A DNA stretch of 6,177 nucleotides from an uncultured Eubacteriales bacterium. GTDB taxonomy: Bacteria; Bacillota; Clostridia; Oscillospirales; CAG-272. The stretch is from assembly GCA_900550625.1 (NCBI GenBank), contig URSW01000106.1:1-6177 (forward strand). Reading direction: 5' to 3'. Shown here one piece after another: positions 1 to 6,177 of the stretch. Numbering within the stretch: position 1 is the first letter of the stretch; each line of letters starts with the position of its first letter. The position numbers and the translations under genes are program-made. Below the pieces are notes generated by a model that was not told the origin of the DNA, did no database searches, and worked only from the letters and a program-made list of their open reading frames with translations.

Positions 1-1
1 G

Positions 2-853
2 AAAGACTGCAACGAAAGAGGAGATCTCTATGCGGTTACCGACCTGCCGATCATAAACAACGACAATTTTGCCGACTGGGTTCGCGGTTGGTGCGCTCTT
101 TCCGACAACATCGTTATATGGTACTACTCTCTCGACACCCATGTGCAGGCGTATACGATGCTCGACGTTGTGTATGACGATATCATGTTCTTCAAGGAAT
201 GCGGAGTGCGCGGACTTTTCGTTGAAGCGGAAACTAAAGGACTCGGCTTGCAGTATGTCATGACGGATATCATCTACAAGATGAATTGGAATCCCGATAT
301 GACCGAAGAAGAATTCGACGTCACGCTCGACAGTATCCTCGAGCAGGATTTCGGCGAAGGCTGGGCATACATCCGTGAATACCTCGACGGAACTCTGAAC
401 AAGGCACAGGACATCGCGGATCAATGCTGGAACTGCTGGGGATACATGACGCTTAATGCGATAGGTCAGTATGACAACGCCTTTATTGCAGAGCAGTTCG
501 ATAATTCCGTATGGCTTCTCGAAAAGGCAGCCGGAATGGCTCTGAACGCACGTCAGCAGCGCAATGCCGAATTGCTTATGGTCCACATGCTCTACGAGGG
601 GTGCTTCTCATCCTACTTCAAGGCTTACGACGAGGGCGACACCGCGCGCATTGCGGTGCTCGACGAGAGATATAACAAGATGGTAAAGATACTCGACTCC
701 TGCGGACTCGGCACGGACGGTCTCAACTTTGCCAATATTTCGATACGCAGAACTCTCGAGGAATCGGCATGGCTCGATTGGGCTTCCATGCGCGACGAGC
801 TCCCGAAGGGTGAAACTCAGCGCCCCGCGCCGGCTAAGTACGCGGACGCATAA
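2..853 (+). CDS. DUF4838-type protein, 3' part
   Basis: The reading frame is open from the left edge to a TAA at 851-853, giving 283 residues; the start lies outside the window. The visible part resembles the DUF4838 family, found in large secreted or cytoplasmic proteins of gut and soil bacteria that often accompany glycoside hydrolases. The family-like stretch runs from NIVIWYYSLDTH (residues 36-47) through FFKECGVRGLFVEAE (63-77) to the WNPDMTEEEFD segment (96-106) and FGEGWAYIREYLDG (117-130). This matches the usual order: an aromatic W-Y strand, 'ff.e.Gv.G.f.E', then 'WdP..d.eel..dF...yyG.a...i..Yl'. After residue 135 it is mostly helical, and it ends in a Pro/Ala-rich tail (PAPAKYADA). 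No membrane segment is seen here; any signal peptide or catalytic domain would be upstream. A sugar-related role is inferred from the family only, with no proven reaction. Family call fairly good, function unknown. Confidence 0.75.
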   Translation, partial: KDCNERGDLYAVTDLPIINNDNFADWVRGWCALSDNIVIWYYSLDTHVQAYTMLDVVYDDIMFFKECGVRGLFVEAETKGLGLQYVMTDIIYKMNWNPDMTEEEFDVTLDSILEQDFGEGWAYIREYLDGTLNKAQDIADQCWNCWGYMTLNAIGQYDNAFIAEQFDNSVWLLEKAAGMALNARQQRNAELLMVHMLYEGCFSSYFKAYDEGDTARIAVLDERYNKMVKILDSCGLGTDGLNFANISIRRTLEESAWLDWASMRDELPKGETQRPAPAKYADA

Positions 854-888
854 CAATAAGCACTTGTATTGCGAATAAAATATCAGGC

Positions 889-925
889 AAACACAGCCGC
901 AGGAAATCCTGCGGCTGTGTTTTTT
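889..925 (+). terminator. Strong intrinsic terminator after the DUF4838 gene
   Basis: A perfect 15-bp stem (889-903 with 908-922) has a four-base AAAT loop. The core is ACACAGCCGCAGG with CCTGCGGCTGTGT, and it runs into a T tract (918-925 contains seven T). It begins 35 bases after the stop codon. On the opposite strand the arm ends in only three T, so it would be a weaker terminator for leftward transcripts from the peptidase gene. Confidence 0.93.
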
Positions 926-932
926 ATATTCG

Positions 933-950
933 AAAGGTGCACGCCTTTTT
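933..950 (+). terminator. Possible backup terminator
   Basis: A small hairpin AAAGGT-GCAC-GCCTTT (933-938 with 943-948, one G-T pair) continues into TTTTT. It lies eight bases beyond the main terminator. The stem is short, so this may be chance or a tandem backup for rightward transcripts. Confidence 0.3.
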
Positions 951-1026
951 CGTCAGCGCGCAATGCGCCGCAAAAAAGCGGATACATGCGATATAAGCGG
1001 TGCGGTAAAACACCTTCAAGCATCGG

Positions 1027-1046
1027 AAAATCCGGTGTGCTCGGAT
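1027..1046 (-). terminator. Weak candidate terminator after the carboxypeptidase gene
   Basis: Read on the minus strand, ATCCG-AGCACAC-CGGAT is followed directly by TTT (stem 1042-1046 with 1030-1034). It begins about 36 bases past the peptidase stop codon. The stem is only 5 bp with a seven-base loop. No better leftward terminator is visible in 926-1082, a stretch with no gene and no other recognisable element. Confidence 0.28.
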
Positions 1047-1082
1047 ATCACGGAGAAACTCACTCGCCCGTCCGCGCTTTTG

Positions 1083-2261
1083 TTATCCCTTCACGGTGAC
1101 GATAAAGCCGTCGATGTTGTTTCCGGATATTTCATATTCCGAATTTTCCGGAACGGGAACGTCCGTCGTATCTCCGGCGCTTGCTTCAACGTAATATATC
1201 ACCGCCGAGAACGTGCCGCCCGCCGGGAAAGTCTCCGATTCTTCGACCGTGCCGTTCTGACCGTACACGAGATATTTGCGCCCGTAGGCGAGTCCCTTAA
1301 GGTAATCTGTGTATTCCTCGAGGCACAGCTCCTTATCGTTCATTATTTGCGCATGGGGCACTCCGACGTATCGGTAATGCCACGACTCATACGAAATCTT
1401 CGTTATTTCCGCCTTGGCATCCGGGTATCGGAGCACAAAGCCGTAGTCGTCCGCGTTCTCCTCAAACCAATCGCACGCGGGATAATCCGCGAGATAGTGG
1501 CTCGTTCCGTCGGAAAGATAGACCGTGAGGTCCATCGCAAGTCCCGTGTGATGCTCACTGTAGCCGGGGGTTGCGACGTATTTCGCCGCCTCCTCCGCGC
1601 CCTCCGTCTCAACTCGGTCGCGGTATATGCGCTGCTGTGATTCAAAGCTTCGGAATCCGCTGACCACCATGATATCTCCGCAGGAGGTGCGGGAAAAGAA
1701 ATCGTCCATCACGCGGTTGAACTCCTTCGTCACATGGAGCGCCATCTGCGTTTCGGTGTTGCTCACCTTGTAGCTCTTCGTCTTATTCCCGTAGACAGCC
1801 GTTATATCGTTGTCCTCAGGGAAGGTGTACGGATAAAGATAGTTCACGAGAATAAGATCTCCCCTGTGGATCTCCTCATTCTGCACCGTCTTTTTCGTAA
1901 AGCCGTCAAGCTTCGTATAGCTCTGCGCAGTGCCGCCGACAGGGGTTGCCGCGGTCACGTCCGAAATGTTTTCGGGAATACTCACATCGGTGTTTCCGTG
2001 CCGTCTTCCGCTCAGCGTGACCGCGCAGATCAGCACTATCACGGCAAATATCAGCACAAGCAGCAGCACCGCTATATTCGGGTGCCACGAGCGGTGTCTC
2101 GTCCGACGTATCGGATTGCGCCCACCGCGCCTCGGACGGGGTGCGGCGCCGTTTTCGCCGTTCGGATTTTCTCCGTACTGCGCGCCGTACCGGGGATCCC
2201 GACGGTCTGCATCACGGCGGTCAGTGTTCCGGTGCTCCGGATTTCTCGGGTCGTAGTTCAT
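1083..2261 (-). CDS. Membrane-anchored VanY-like D,D-carboxypeptidase (peptidase M15B)
   Basis: Predicted zinc peptidase of 392 residues that trims the terminal D-Ala from peptidoglycan stem peptides outside the membrane. Residues 1-59 are a very charged cytoplasmic tail rich in Arg, Asp and Asn (NTDRRDADRRDPR at 12-24). Residues 62-84 are one hydrophobic membrane segment, with Arg-rich flanks indicating N-in, C-out topology. The M15B domain spans about 175-322. It has SGFRS (201-205), the zinc motif SEHHTGLAMD (235-244, ligands His237 and Asp244), and ESWHYRYVG (292-300, catalytic Glu292 and zinc ligand His295), so all key residues are present. A further 70 residues, strand-like and acidic, follow to the end. 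The ATG is set by AGGAGG at 2268-2273, six bases away. It lies 98 bases downstream of pnp on the same strand, separated by a hairpin, with no obvious promoter of its own, so read-through from pnp is possible. It need not give vancomycin resistance, because no other van gene is visible. Confidence 0.9.
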   Translation of the reverse strand: MNYDPRNPEHRNTDRRDADRRDPRYGAQYGENPNGENGAAPRPRRGGRNPIRRTRHRSWHPNIAVLLLVLIFAVIVLICAVTLSGRRHGNTDVSIPENISDVTAATPVGGTAQSYTKLDGFTKKTVQNEEIHRGDLILVNYLYPYTFPEDNDITAVYGNKTKSYKVSNTETQMALHVTKEFNRVMDDFFSRTSCGDIMVVSGFRSFESQQRIYRDRVETEGAEEAAKYVATPGYSEHHTGLAMDLTVYLSDGTSHYLADYPACDWFEENADDYGFVLRYPDAKAEITKISYESWHYRYVGVPHAQIMNDKELCLEEYTDYLKGLAYGRKYLVYGQNGTVEESETFPAGGTFSAVIYYVEASAGDTTDVPVPENSEYEISGNNIDGFIVTVKG

Positions 2262-2309
2262 GTCCTGCCTCCTGTTCTTCGTTCGATATACACGCGAGAT
2301 TTAAGAAAT

Positions 2310-2350
2310 ACGCCCCCGTGCGCATGTCTCGGCATTCGTCACGGGGGTGT
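2310..2350 (-). terminator. GC-rich hairpin between pnp and the carboxypeptidase gene
   Basis: On the minus strand CCCCCGTG (2347-2340) pairs perfectly with CACGGGGG (2320-2313) across a 19-base loop. Two more pairs form beyond one mismatch. The hairpin begins ten bases after the pnp stop codon. It is followed by ATTTCTTAAAT rather than a clean T run, so termination is probably partial. It could instead protect the pnp 3' end from exonucleases while letting some transcription enter the downstream gene. Confidence 0.6.
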
Positions 2351-2359
2351 CGTTTAATT

Positions 2360-4447
<2,088 letters not shown>

Positions 4448-4455
4448 ACAGTTCT

Positions 4456-4460
4456 TCCTT
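4456..4460 (-). promoter_or_regulatory. Ribosome binding site deciding the pnp start
   Basis: AAGGA, within AAAAGGAAG on the minus strand, lies eight bases before the ATG at 4445-4447. It favours that start over the in-frame GTG 48 bases upstream, which has no purine-rich site in front. Confidence 0.8.
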
Positions 4461-4486
4461 TTCGTTTTTATTTTTCGCAAAAGGAG

Positions 4487-4550
4487 ATTTAGCACTTAAA
4501 TGCGCGTCCGTTCGGAGCACGGAGGACGGGCGTACATTTAATTGCTAAAT
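4487..4550 (-). promoter_or_regulatory. Long imperfect hairpin in the pnp leader
   Basis: On the minus strand ATTTAGCA (4550-4543) pairs with TGCTAAAT (4494-4487). After one mismatch TTAAATG (4541-4535... read leftward) pairs with CATTTAA (4502-4496), and higher up CGTCC (4528-4524) pairs with GGACG (4509-4505). Two small bulges separate these helices and a loop lies near 4510-4523. The hairpin ends about 26 bases before the pnp ribosome site. In E. coli the pnp leader has a hairpin cut by RNase III, and PNPase then represses its own mRNA. A similar autoregulatory role is inferred by position and shape only. No clean T tract follows, so it is not a typical terminator. Confidence 0.6.
4496..4537 (-). 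CDS. Possible 13-codon leader peptide upstream of pnp
   Basis: On the minus strand an ATG (4537-4535) opens the frame MYARPPCSERTRI and ends at TAA (4498-4496). A strong ribosome site, GGGGAGG, lies upstream at 4551-4557. The gap to the ATG is 13 bases, longer than the usual 5-9, but folding of the hairpin base could shorten it. The frame covers most of the pnp leader hairpin, so a translating ribosome would open that structure. It is too short to judge by coding signal and could be chance. Confidence 0.22.
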   Translation of the reverse strand: MYARPPCSERTRI

Positions 4551-4576
4551 CCTCCCCTGCGTTCTGTACTGATCTT

Positions 4577-4613
4577 AAAAGTAAACCGCGGCGGACGGAA
4601 CCGTCCGCCGCGG
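4577..4613 (-). terminator. Strong intrinsic terminator after rpsO
   Basis: A perfect 13-bp GC-rich palindrome (4586-4598 with 4601-4613; CCGCGGCGGACGG and its complement) has a two-base centre that would open to a small loop. On the minus strand it runs into TTTACTTTT. It starts 27 bases after the rpsO stop codon and about 140 bases before the pnp start. Most rpsO transcripts should end here. pnp then needs read-through or its own promoter, and I could not identify a convincing promoter in 4448-4585. Confidence 0.92.
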
Positions 4614-4640
4614 CGTGATTTCACCTGCGGTTTCCCGCCC

Positions 4641-4907
4641 TTACTTTCTTATGCCGAGCTTTTCGATTATCGCGCGGTAACGCTCAATGTCAACCTTCTG
4701 AAGATATCCGAGAAGATTGCGGCGGTGTCCGACCATCTTGAGAAGACCGCGGCGGCTGTGGTGATCCTTCTTGTTGGTCTTAAGATGCTCGGTAAGGGTG
4801 TTGATCCTGTGGGTAAGGATTGCGATCTGAACCTCGGGGGATCCGGTATCGCCCTCGTGAGTCTTGTACTGCTCGATAATTCTTGCTTTTTCTTCCTTGG
4901 TAATCAT
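4641..4907 (-). CDS. rpsO: 30S ribosomal protein S15
   Basis: Primary-binding protein of the 30S subunit, 88 residues, the normal length. It binds the three-way junction of the central domain of 16S rRNA and lets S6 and S18 join. The family signature is complete: EGDTGSPEVQIAILT (18-32), HLKTNKKDHHSRRGLL (41-56) and LLGYLQKVDIERYRAIIEKLG (65-85). His41, Asp48 and Ser51, equivalent to the E. coli residues contacting the rRNA G-U/G-C site, are all present. The chosen ATG (4905-4907) lies five bases after GAGGTGA. The upstream GTG at 4914-4916 would add three residues, but it is part of that ribosome site, so it is rejected. The gene has its own strong promoter and a structured leader of about 100 nt, suggesting feedback control by S15. 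A strong terminator separates it from pnp. Confidence 0.98.
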   Translation of the reverse strand: MITKEEKARIIEQYKTHEGDTGSPEVQIAILTHRINTLTEHLKTNKKDHHSRRGLLKMVGHRRNLLGYLQKVDIERYRAIIEKLGIRK

Positions 4908-4912
4908 TTTTT

Positions 4913-4919
4913 TCACCTC
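4913..4919 (-). promoter_or_regulatory. Ribosome binding site deciding the rpsO start
   Basis: GAGGTGA on the minus strand lies five bases before the ATG at 4907. It contains the in-frame GTG (4916-4914) that would otherwise give an MKK extension, so the ATG is the better start. Confidence 0.88.
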
Positions 4920-4934
4920 AAATTATATTTGCAC

Positions 4935-4998
4935 CGTCCGTCTGAGTAAGCGGCGGGTGAAAAACCGCTCGGCGGTCCTTTATCCGCAAACCCGGACG
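4935..4998 (-). promoter_or_regulatory. Structured rpsO leader, candidate S15 autoregulatory site
   Basis: In the leader of about 100 nt, CGTCCG (minus strand, 4998-4993) can pair with CGGACG (4940-4935). This closes a region that contains the small helix ACCGC-CGA-GCGGT (4976-4964) and, 5' of it, a possible TCCG/CGGA hairpin that would compete with the closing helix. The GCGG arm can also pair with CCGCT further on (4953-4949), giving alternative folds. S15 represses its own mRNA in several bacteria by binding leader structures that resemble its 16S site, and these structures differ between phyla. The regulatory role is inferred from position and foldability; no known S15 leader class was matched. 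Confidence 0.45.
4960..4976 (-). terminator. Terminator-like hairpin inside the rpsO leader
   Basis: On the minus strand ACCGC-CGA-GCGGT is followed at once by a run whose T residues include the last stem base (five T in all). It sits about 30 bases into the leader, between promoter and gene. A 5-bp GC-rich stem with three-base loop is weak for termination, but the T run and the competing AGCGG/CCGCT pairing (4969-4965 with 4953-4949) suit an attenuator. Chance is possible in a GC-rich leader. Confidence 0.33.
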
Positions 4999-5013
4999 TC
5001 GCTGCTTCGTTGT

Positions 5014-5058
5014 ATTATATCATAAATATTTTCGTTTGTAAAGGGGAATTTTAAATTT
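5014..5058 (-). promoter_or_regulatory. rpsO promoter (sigma-A, extended -10)
   Basis: Read on the minus strand, the -35 is TTTACA (5042-5037), the spacer is exactly 17 bases, and the -10 is TATAAT (5019-5014) preceded by TG one base away. Transcription should start near 5007. Just upstream of the -35, the AT-only block AAATTTAAAATT (5058-5047) resembles an UP element, as often seen at highly expressed ribosomal genes. Confidence 0.9.
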
Positions 5059-5111
5059 GAAGCGCACGGGAGCATTTTTTCCTTCATTTTATGTGTTTTT
5101 GCGACATATTT

Positions 5112-5151
5112 CGGTGCCGTACGGTTAAGCGGATACCGTAATTTTGCACCG
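5112..5151. repeat. Interrupted inverted repeat between the divergent promoters
   Basis: CGGTGC (5112-5117) pairs with GCACCG (5146-5151), and inside it TACGGT (5120-5125) pairs with ACCGTA (5135-5140). An asymmetric gap (CG against ATTTT) separates the two helices and nine bases form the loop. A T-rich stretch follows on the plus strand. It lies outside both expected transcripts, about 70 bases upstream of each -35 region or less, so it is more likely a protein-binding dyad or a relic terminator than a leader structure. Confidence 0.45.
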
Positions 5152-5160
5152 TGCTCATTT

Positions 5161-5177
5161 TTTACATTTTGTTTACG
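5161..5177 (+). promoter_or_regulatory. Candidate PhoP (Pho box) direct repeat
   Basis: TTTACA (5161-5166) and TTTACG (5172-5177) are direct repeats with a five-base spacer, an 11-base period. PhoP of Bacillus binds repeats of TTAACA-like hexamers spaced about 4-6 bases upstream of phosphate-starvation genes. This pair lies about 33-49 bases before the expected start of a phosphate transporter gene, overlapping the poorly matched -35 region. Only two units are seen and the area is AT-rich, so the call is an inference. Confidence 0.4.
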
Positions 5178-5194
5178 GGTTGAACGGCGATTTA

Positions 5195-5203
5195 TGATAT
5201 AAT
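5195..5203 (+). promoter_or_regulatory. Extended -10 promoter of the phosphate transporter gene
   Basis: TG-A-TATAAT is a perfect extended -10, giving a start near 5210 and a leader of about 78 bases. At the 17-base spacing the -35 position reads ACGGGT, a poor match; TTTACG would need a 20-base spacer. A weak -35 with a strong extended -10 is typical of promoters that rely on an activator. Confidence 0.75.
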
Positions 5204-5217
5204 ACGCAATGGTTGTC

Positions 5218-5255
5218 CGCATCGAAGCCGAAAGCCCAAAATACGGCGTGATGCG
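5218..5255 (+). promoter_or_regulatory. Hairpin in the transporter leader
   Basis: CGCATC (5218-5223) pairs with GATGCG (5250-5255), and GCCG (5227-5230) with CGGC (5244-5247), leaving a small internal loop and a 13-base loop. GCATCG (5219-5224) can instead pair with CGATGC (5259-5264), which lies closer to the ribosome site at 5276-5281. No T tract follows. The structure may be incidental. Confidence 0.35.
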
Positions 5256-5287
5256 CTCCGATGCACGAAAAAGAAAGGTGGCAGTGT

Positions 5288-6177
5288 ATGCCGATTACCG
5301 ACTTTCTCACTATGATCACCGAAAATCCGATGCTCGCGGTATCCGCGCTGCTGACGCTCGGCGTTATCCTCGTAAACGGATGGACCGACGCGCCGAACGC
5401 GATCGCAACCTGCGTTTCCACGCGGGCGATCGGTGTACGCAAAGCGATCGTCATGGCGGCGATATTCAACTTCTTCGGAGTTCTCGTGATGACCGCGATC
5501 AATGCCTCGGTCGCCATGACCATATACAACATTGCCGATTTCGGAAACGATGCGCGCCTATCGCTGATCGCGCTTTGCGCTGCTATGTCGGCAATCGTCA
5601 TCTGGGCGGTCGCCGCGTGGTATTTCGGGATCCCGACAAGCGAAAGCCATGCGCTCATCGCGGGAATAACGGGTGCGGCGGTTGCGATACACGGCAATTT
5701 TTCAGGCATAAACGCTTCCGAATGGGGAAAGGTCCTATTCGGGATCGTGCTCTCGACACTTCTCGGCTTTGCGTTCGGCTTTCTCTCGTCAAAGCTTACC
5801 GTTCTCCTGTTCCGCGACAGGAACCGTATGAAATCGGAGAAATTCTTCTCGGGCGCGCAGATCGCCGGAGGAGCGGCAATGGCGTTCATGCACGGGGCGC
5901 AGGACGGTCAGAAATTCATGGCGATATTTCTCCTCGGCGCATCGTTCGCCGGCGGACATACCGACACCGTGATGTTCACGATCCCGCTGTGGCTCATGAT
6001 CATGTGCTCCGCCGTCATGGGGCTCGGCACCTCGATCGGCGGATACAGGATAATCAAATCCGTCGGCATGGATATGGTCAAGCTCAAGCCTTATCAGGGA
6101 TTTGCGGCTGACTTTGCCGCCACGCTGTGCCTGCTTCTCTCGTCTCTCACGGGACTTCCCGTCAGCACGACCCACAC
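5288..6177 (+). CDS. PiT-family inorganic phosphate transporter, 5' part
   Basis: Integral membrane symporter expected to bring in phosphate with a cation (H+ or Na+). The frame starts at ATG 5288, six bases after AGGTGG (5276-5281), and stays open to the window end, giving 296 residues. The family has two inverted halves. The N-half signature is NGWTDAPNAIATCVSTRAI (30-48), with conserved Asp34 and Asn37, followed by GIPTSESHALIAGITGA (114-130). The C-half has HGAQDGQKFMAIFLLG (202-217) and the start of its paired motif GLPVSTTH (289-296) at the cut. Hydrophobic segments lie near 15-32, 54-80, 91-112, 120-135, 146-166, 190-221, 228-250 and 271-288. Probably a few dozen residues are missing at the C-terminus. 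Substrate is inferred from the family; sulfate permeases share this fold. Many Gram-positive PiT genes sit beside a PhoU-like DUF47 gene, which would be upstream or beyond the edge; none is visible here. Confidence 0.93.
   Translation, partial: MPITDFLTMITENPMLAVSALLTLGVILVNGWTDAPNAIATCVSTRAIGVRKAIVMAAIFNFFGVLVMTAINASVAMTIYNIADFGNDARLSLIALCAAMSAIVIWAVAAWYFGIPTSESHALIAGITGAAVAIHGNFSGINASEWGKVLFGIVLSTLLGFAFGFLSSKLTVLLFRDRNRMKSEKFFSGAQIAGGAAMAFMHGAQDGQKFMAIFLLGASFAGGHTDTVMFTIPLWLMIMCSAVMGLGTSIGGYRIIKSVGMDMVKLKPYQGFAADFAATLCLLLSSLTGLPVSTTH

Larger units (their letters stand above)
5012..5205. repeat. Identical 16-base inverted promoter cores
   Basis: ATTTATGATATAATAC occurs at 5190-5205 on the plus strand and at 5027-5012 on the minus strand, without a mismatch. 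Each copy contains an extended -10 element, one for the phosphate transporter and one for rpsO. The two copies face away from each other, 162 bases apart. Confidence 0.85.

Noticed and set aside
963..1640. 225-codon plus-strand frame opposite the carboxypeptidase gene
   Set aside because: Arg- and Val-rich product with no recognisable motif, overlapping the end of a gene with complete catalytic motifs on the other strand. It is a reading-frame shadow.
1083..2261. Vancomycin-resistance gene vanY
   Set aside because: The fold and catalytic residues fit M15B peptidases generally, but no vanHAX or vanRS genes are visible and housekeeping homologues are common in Clostridia.
4448..4495. GTG start giving PNPase a 16-residue N-terminal extension
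   Set aside because: No ribosome site precedes it, the extension is not PNPase-like, and it lies in the leader hairpin. The downstream ATG has a good site and begins at the conserved N-terminus.
4620..4640. Missed gene or RNA between rpsO and its terminator
   Set aside because: The stretch is only 27 bases from stop codon to stem and holds no structure or frame.
5180..5185. TTGAAC as -35 of the transporter promoter
   Set aside because: It is only 12 bases from the -10, too close for sigma-A spacing.
5173..5889. 238-codon minus-strand frame opposite the phosphate transporter
   Set aside because: The plus-strand frame carries all PiT motifs and a good ribosome site. This frame crosses the transporter promoter and leader and lacks recognisable domains.
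5209..6111. 300-codon plus-strand frame beginning ATGGTTGTCCGC
   Set aside because: It overlaps the PiT gene in another frame, begins at the expected transcription start, and gives an Arg/His-rich product with no motif.

Overview
The window looks like ordinary chromosome from a Gram-positive, Clostridia-type bacterium (Bacillota), plausibly an uncultured gut or rumen Oscillospiraceae-like lineage. That placement is inferred from four things: the wording of S15 (start MITKEEKARIIEQY) and of the PiT transporter (HGAQDGQK), a membrane-anchored M15B carboxypeptidase, strong purine-rich Shine-Dalgarno sequences, and extended -10 sigma-A promoters in AT-rich gaps between fairly GC-rich genes. The species cannot be named. 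I see no mobile element, CRISPR array, tRNA or rRNA, and no new multi-gene system. The most interesting content is regulatory RNA and promoter structure in the gaps.

Layout. Positions 2-853 (+) hold the 3' end of a DUF4838-type protein, closed by a strong intrinsic terminator (889-925) and perhaps a weaker second one. Next come three minus-strand genes, read right to left: rpsO (4641-4907), pnp (2360-4447) and a VanY-like D,D-carboxypeptidase (1083-2261). A near-perfect terminator hairpin lies between rpsO and pnp. A long imperfect hairpin forms the pnp leader, and another hairpin separates pnp from the peptidase gene. The gap 854-1082 holds only the terminators.

The gap 4908-5287 (380 bases) carries no gene but is a dense divergent control region. 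It holds the rpsO promoter (TTTACA-17-TATAAT with extended TG), a structured S15 leader of about 100 nt, an inverted repeat (5112-5151), a candidate PhoP-type direct repeat, an extended -10 promoter for the rightward gene, and a leader hairpin. The two divergent promoters share an identical 16-base core in opposite orientation. From 5288 to the window end (+) runs a PiT-family phosphate transporter, cut by the window edge.

How the genes fit together. rpsO-pnp is a classic conserved pair linking ribosome assembly with 3'-to-5' RNA decay, and both genes are autoregulated through their leaders in well-studied bacteria. The leaders here have structure compatible with that. PNPase uses inorganic phosphate to degrade RNA and the divergent gene imports phosphate. 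A functional link is conceivable but is not shown by the sequence. The carboxypeptidase acts on the cell wall and may be served partly by read-through from pnp.
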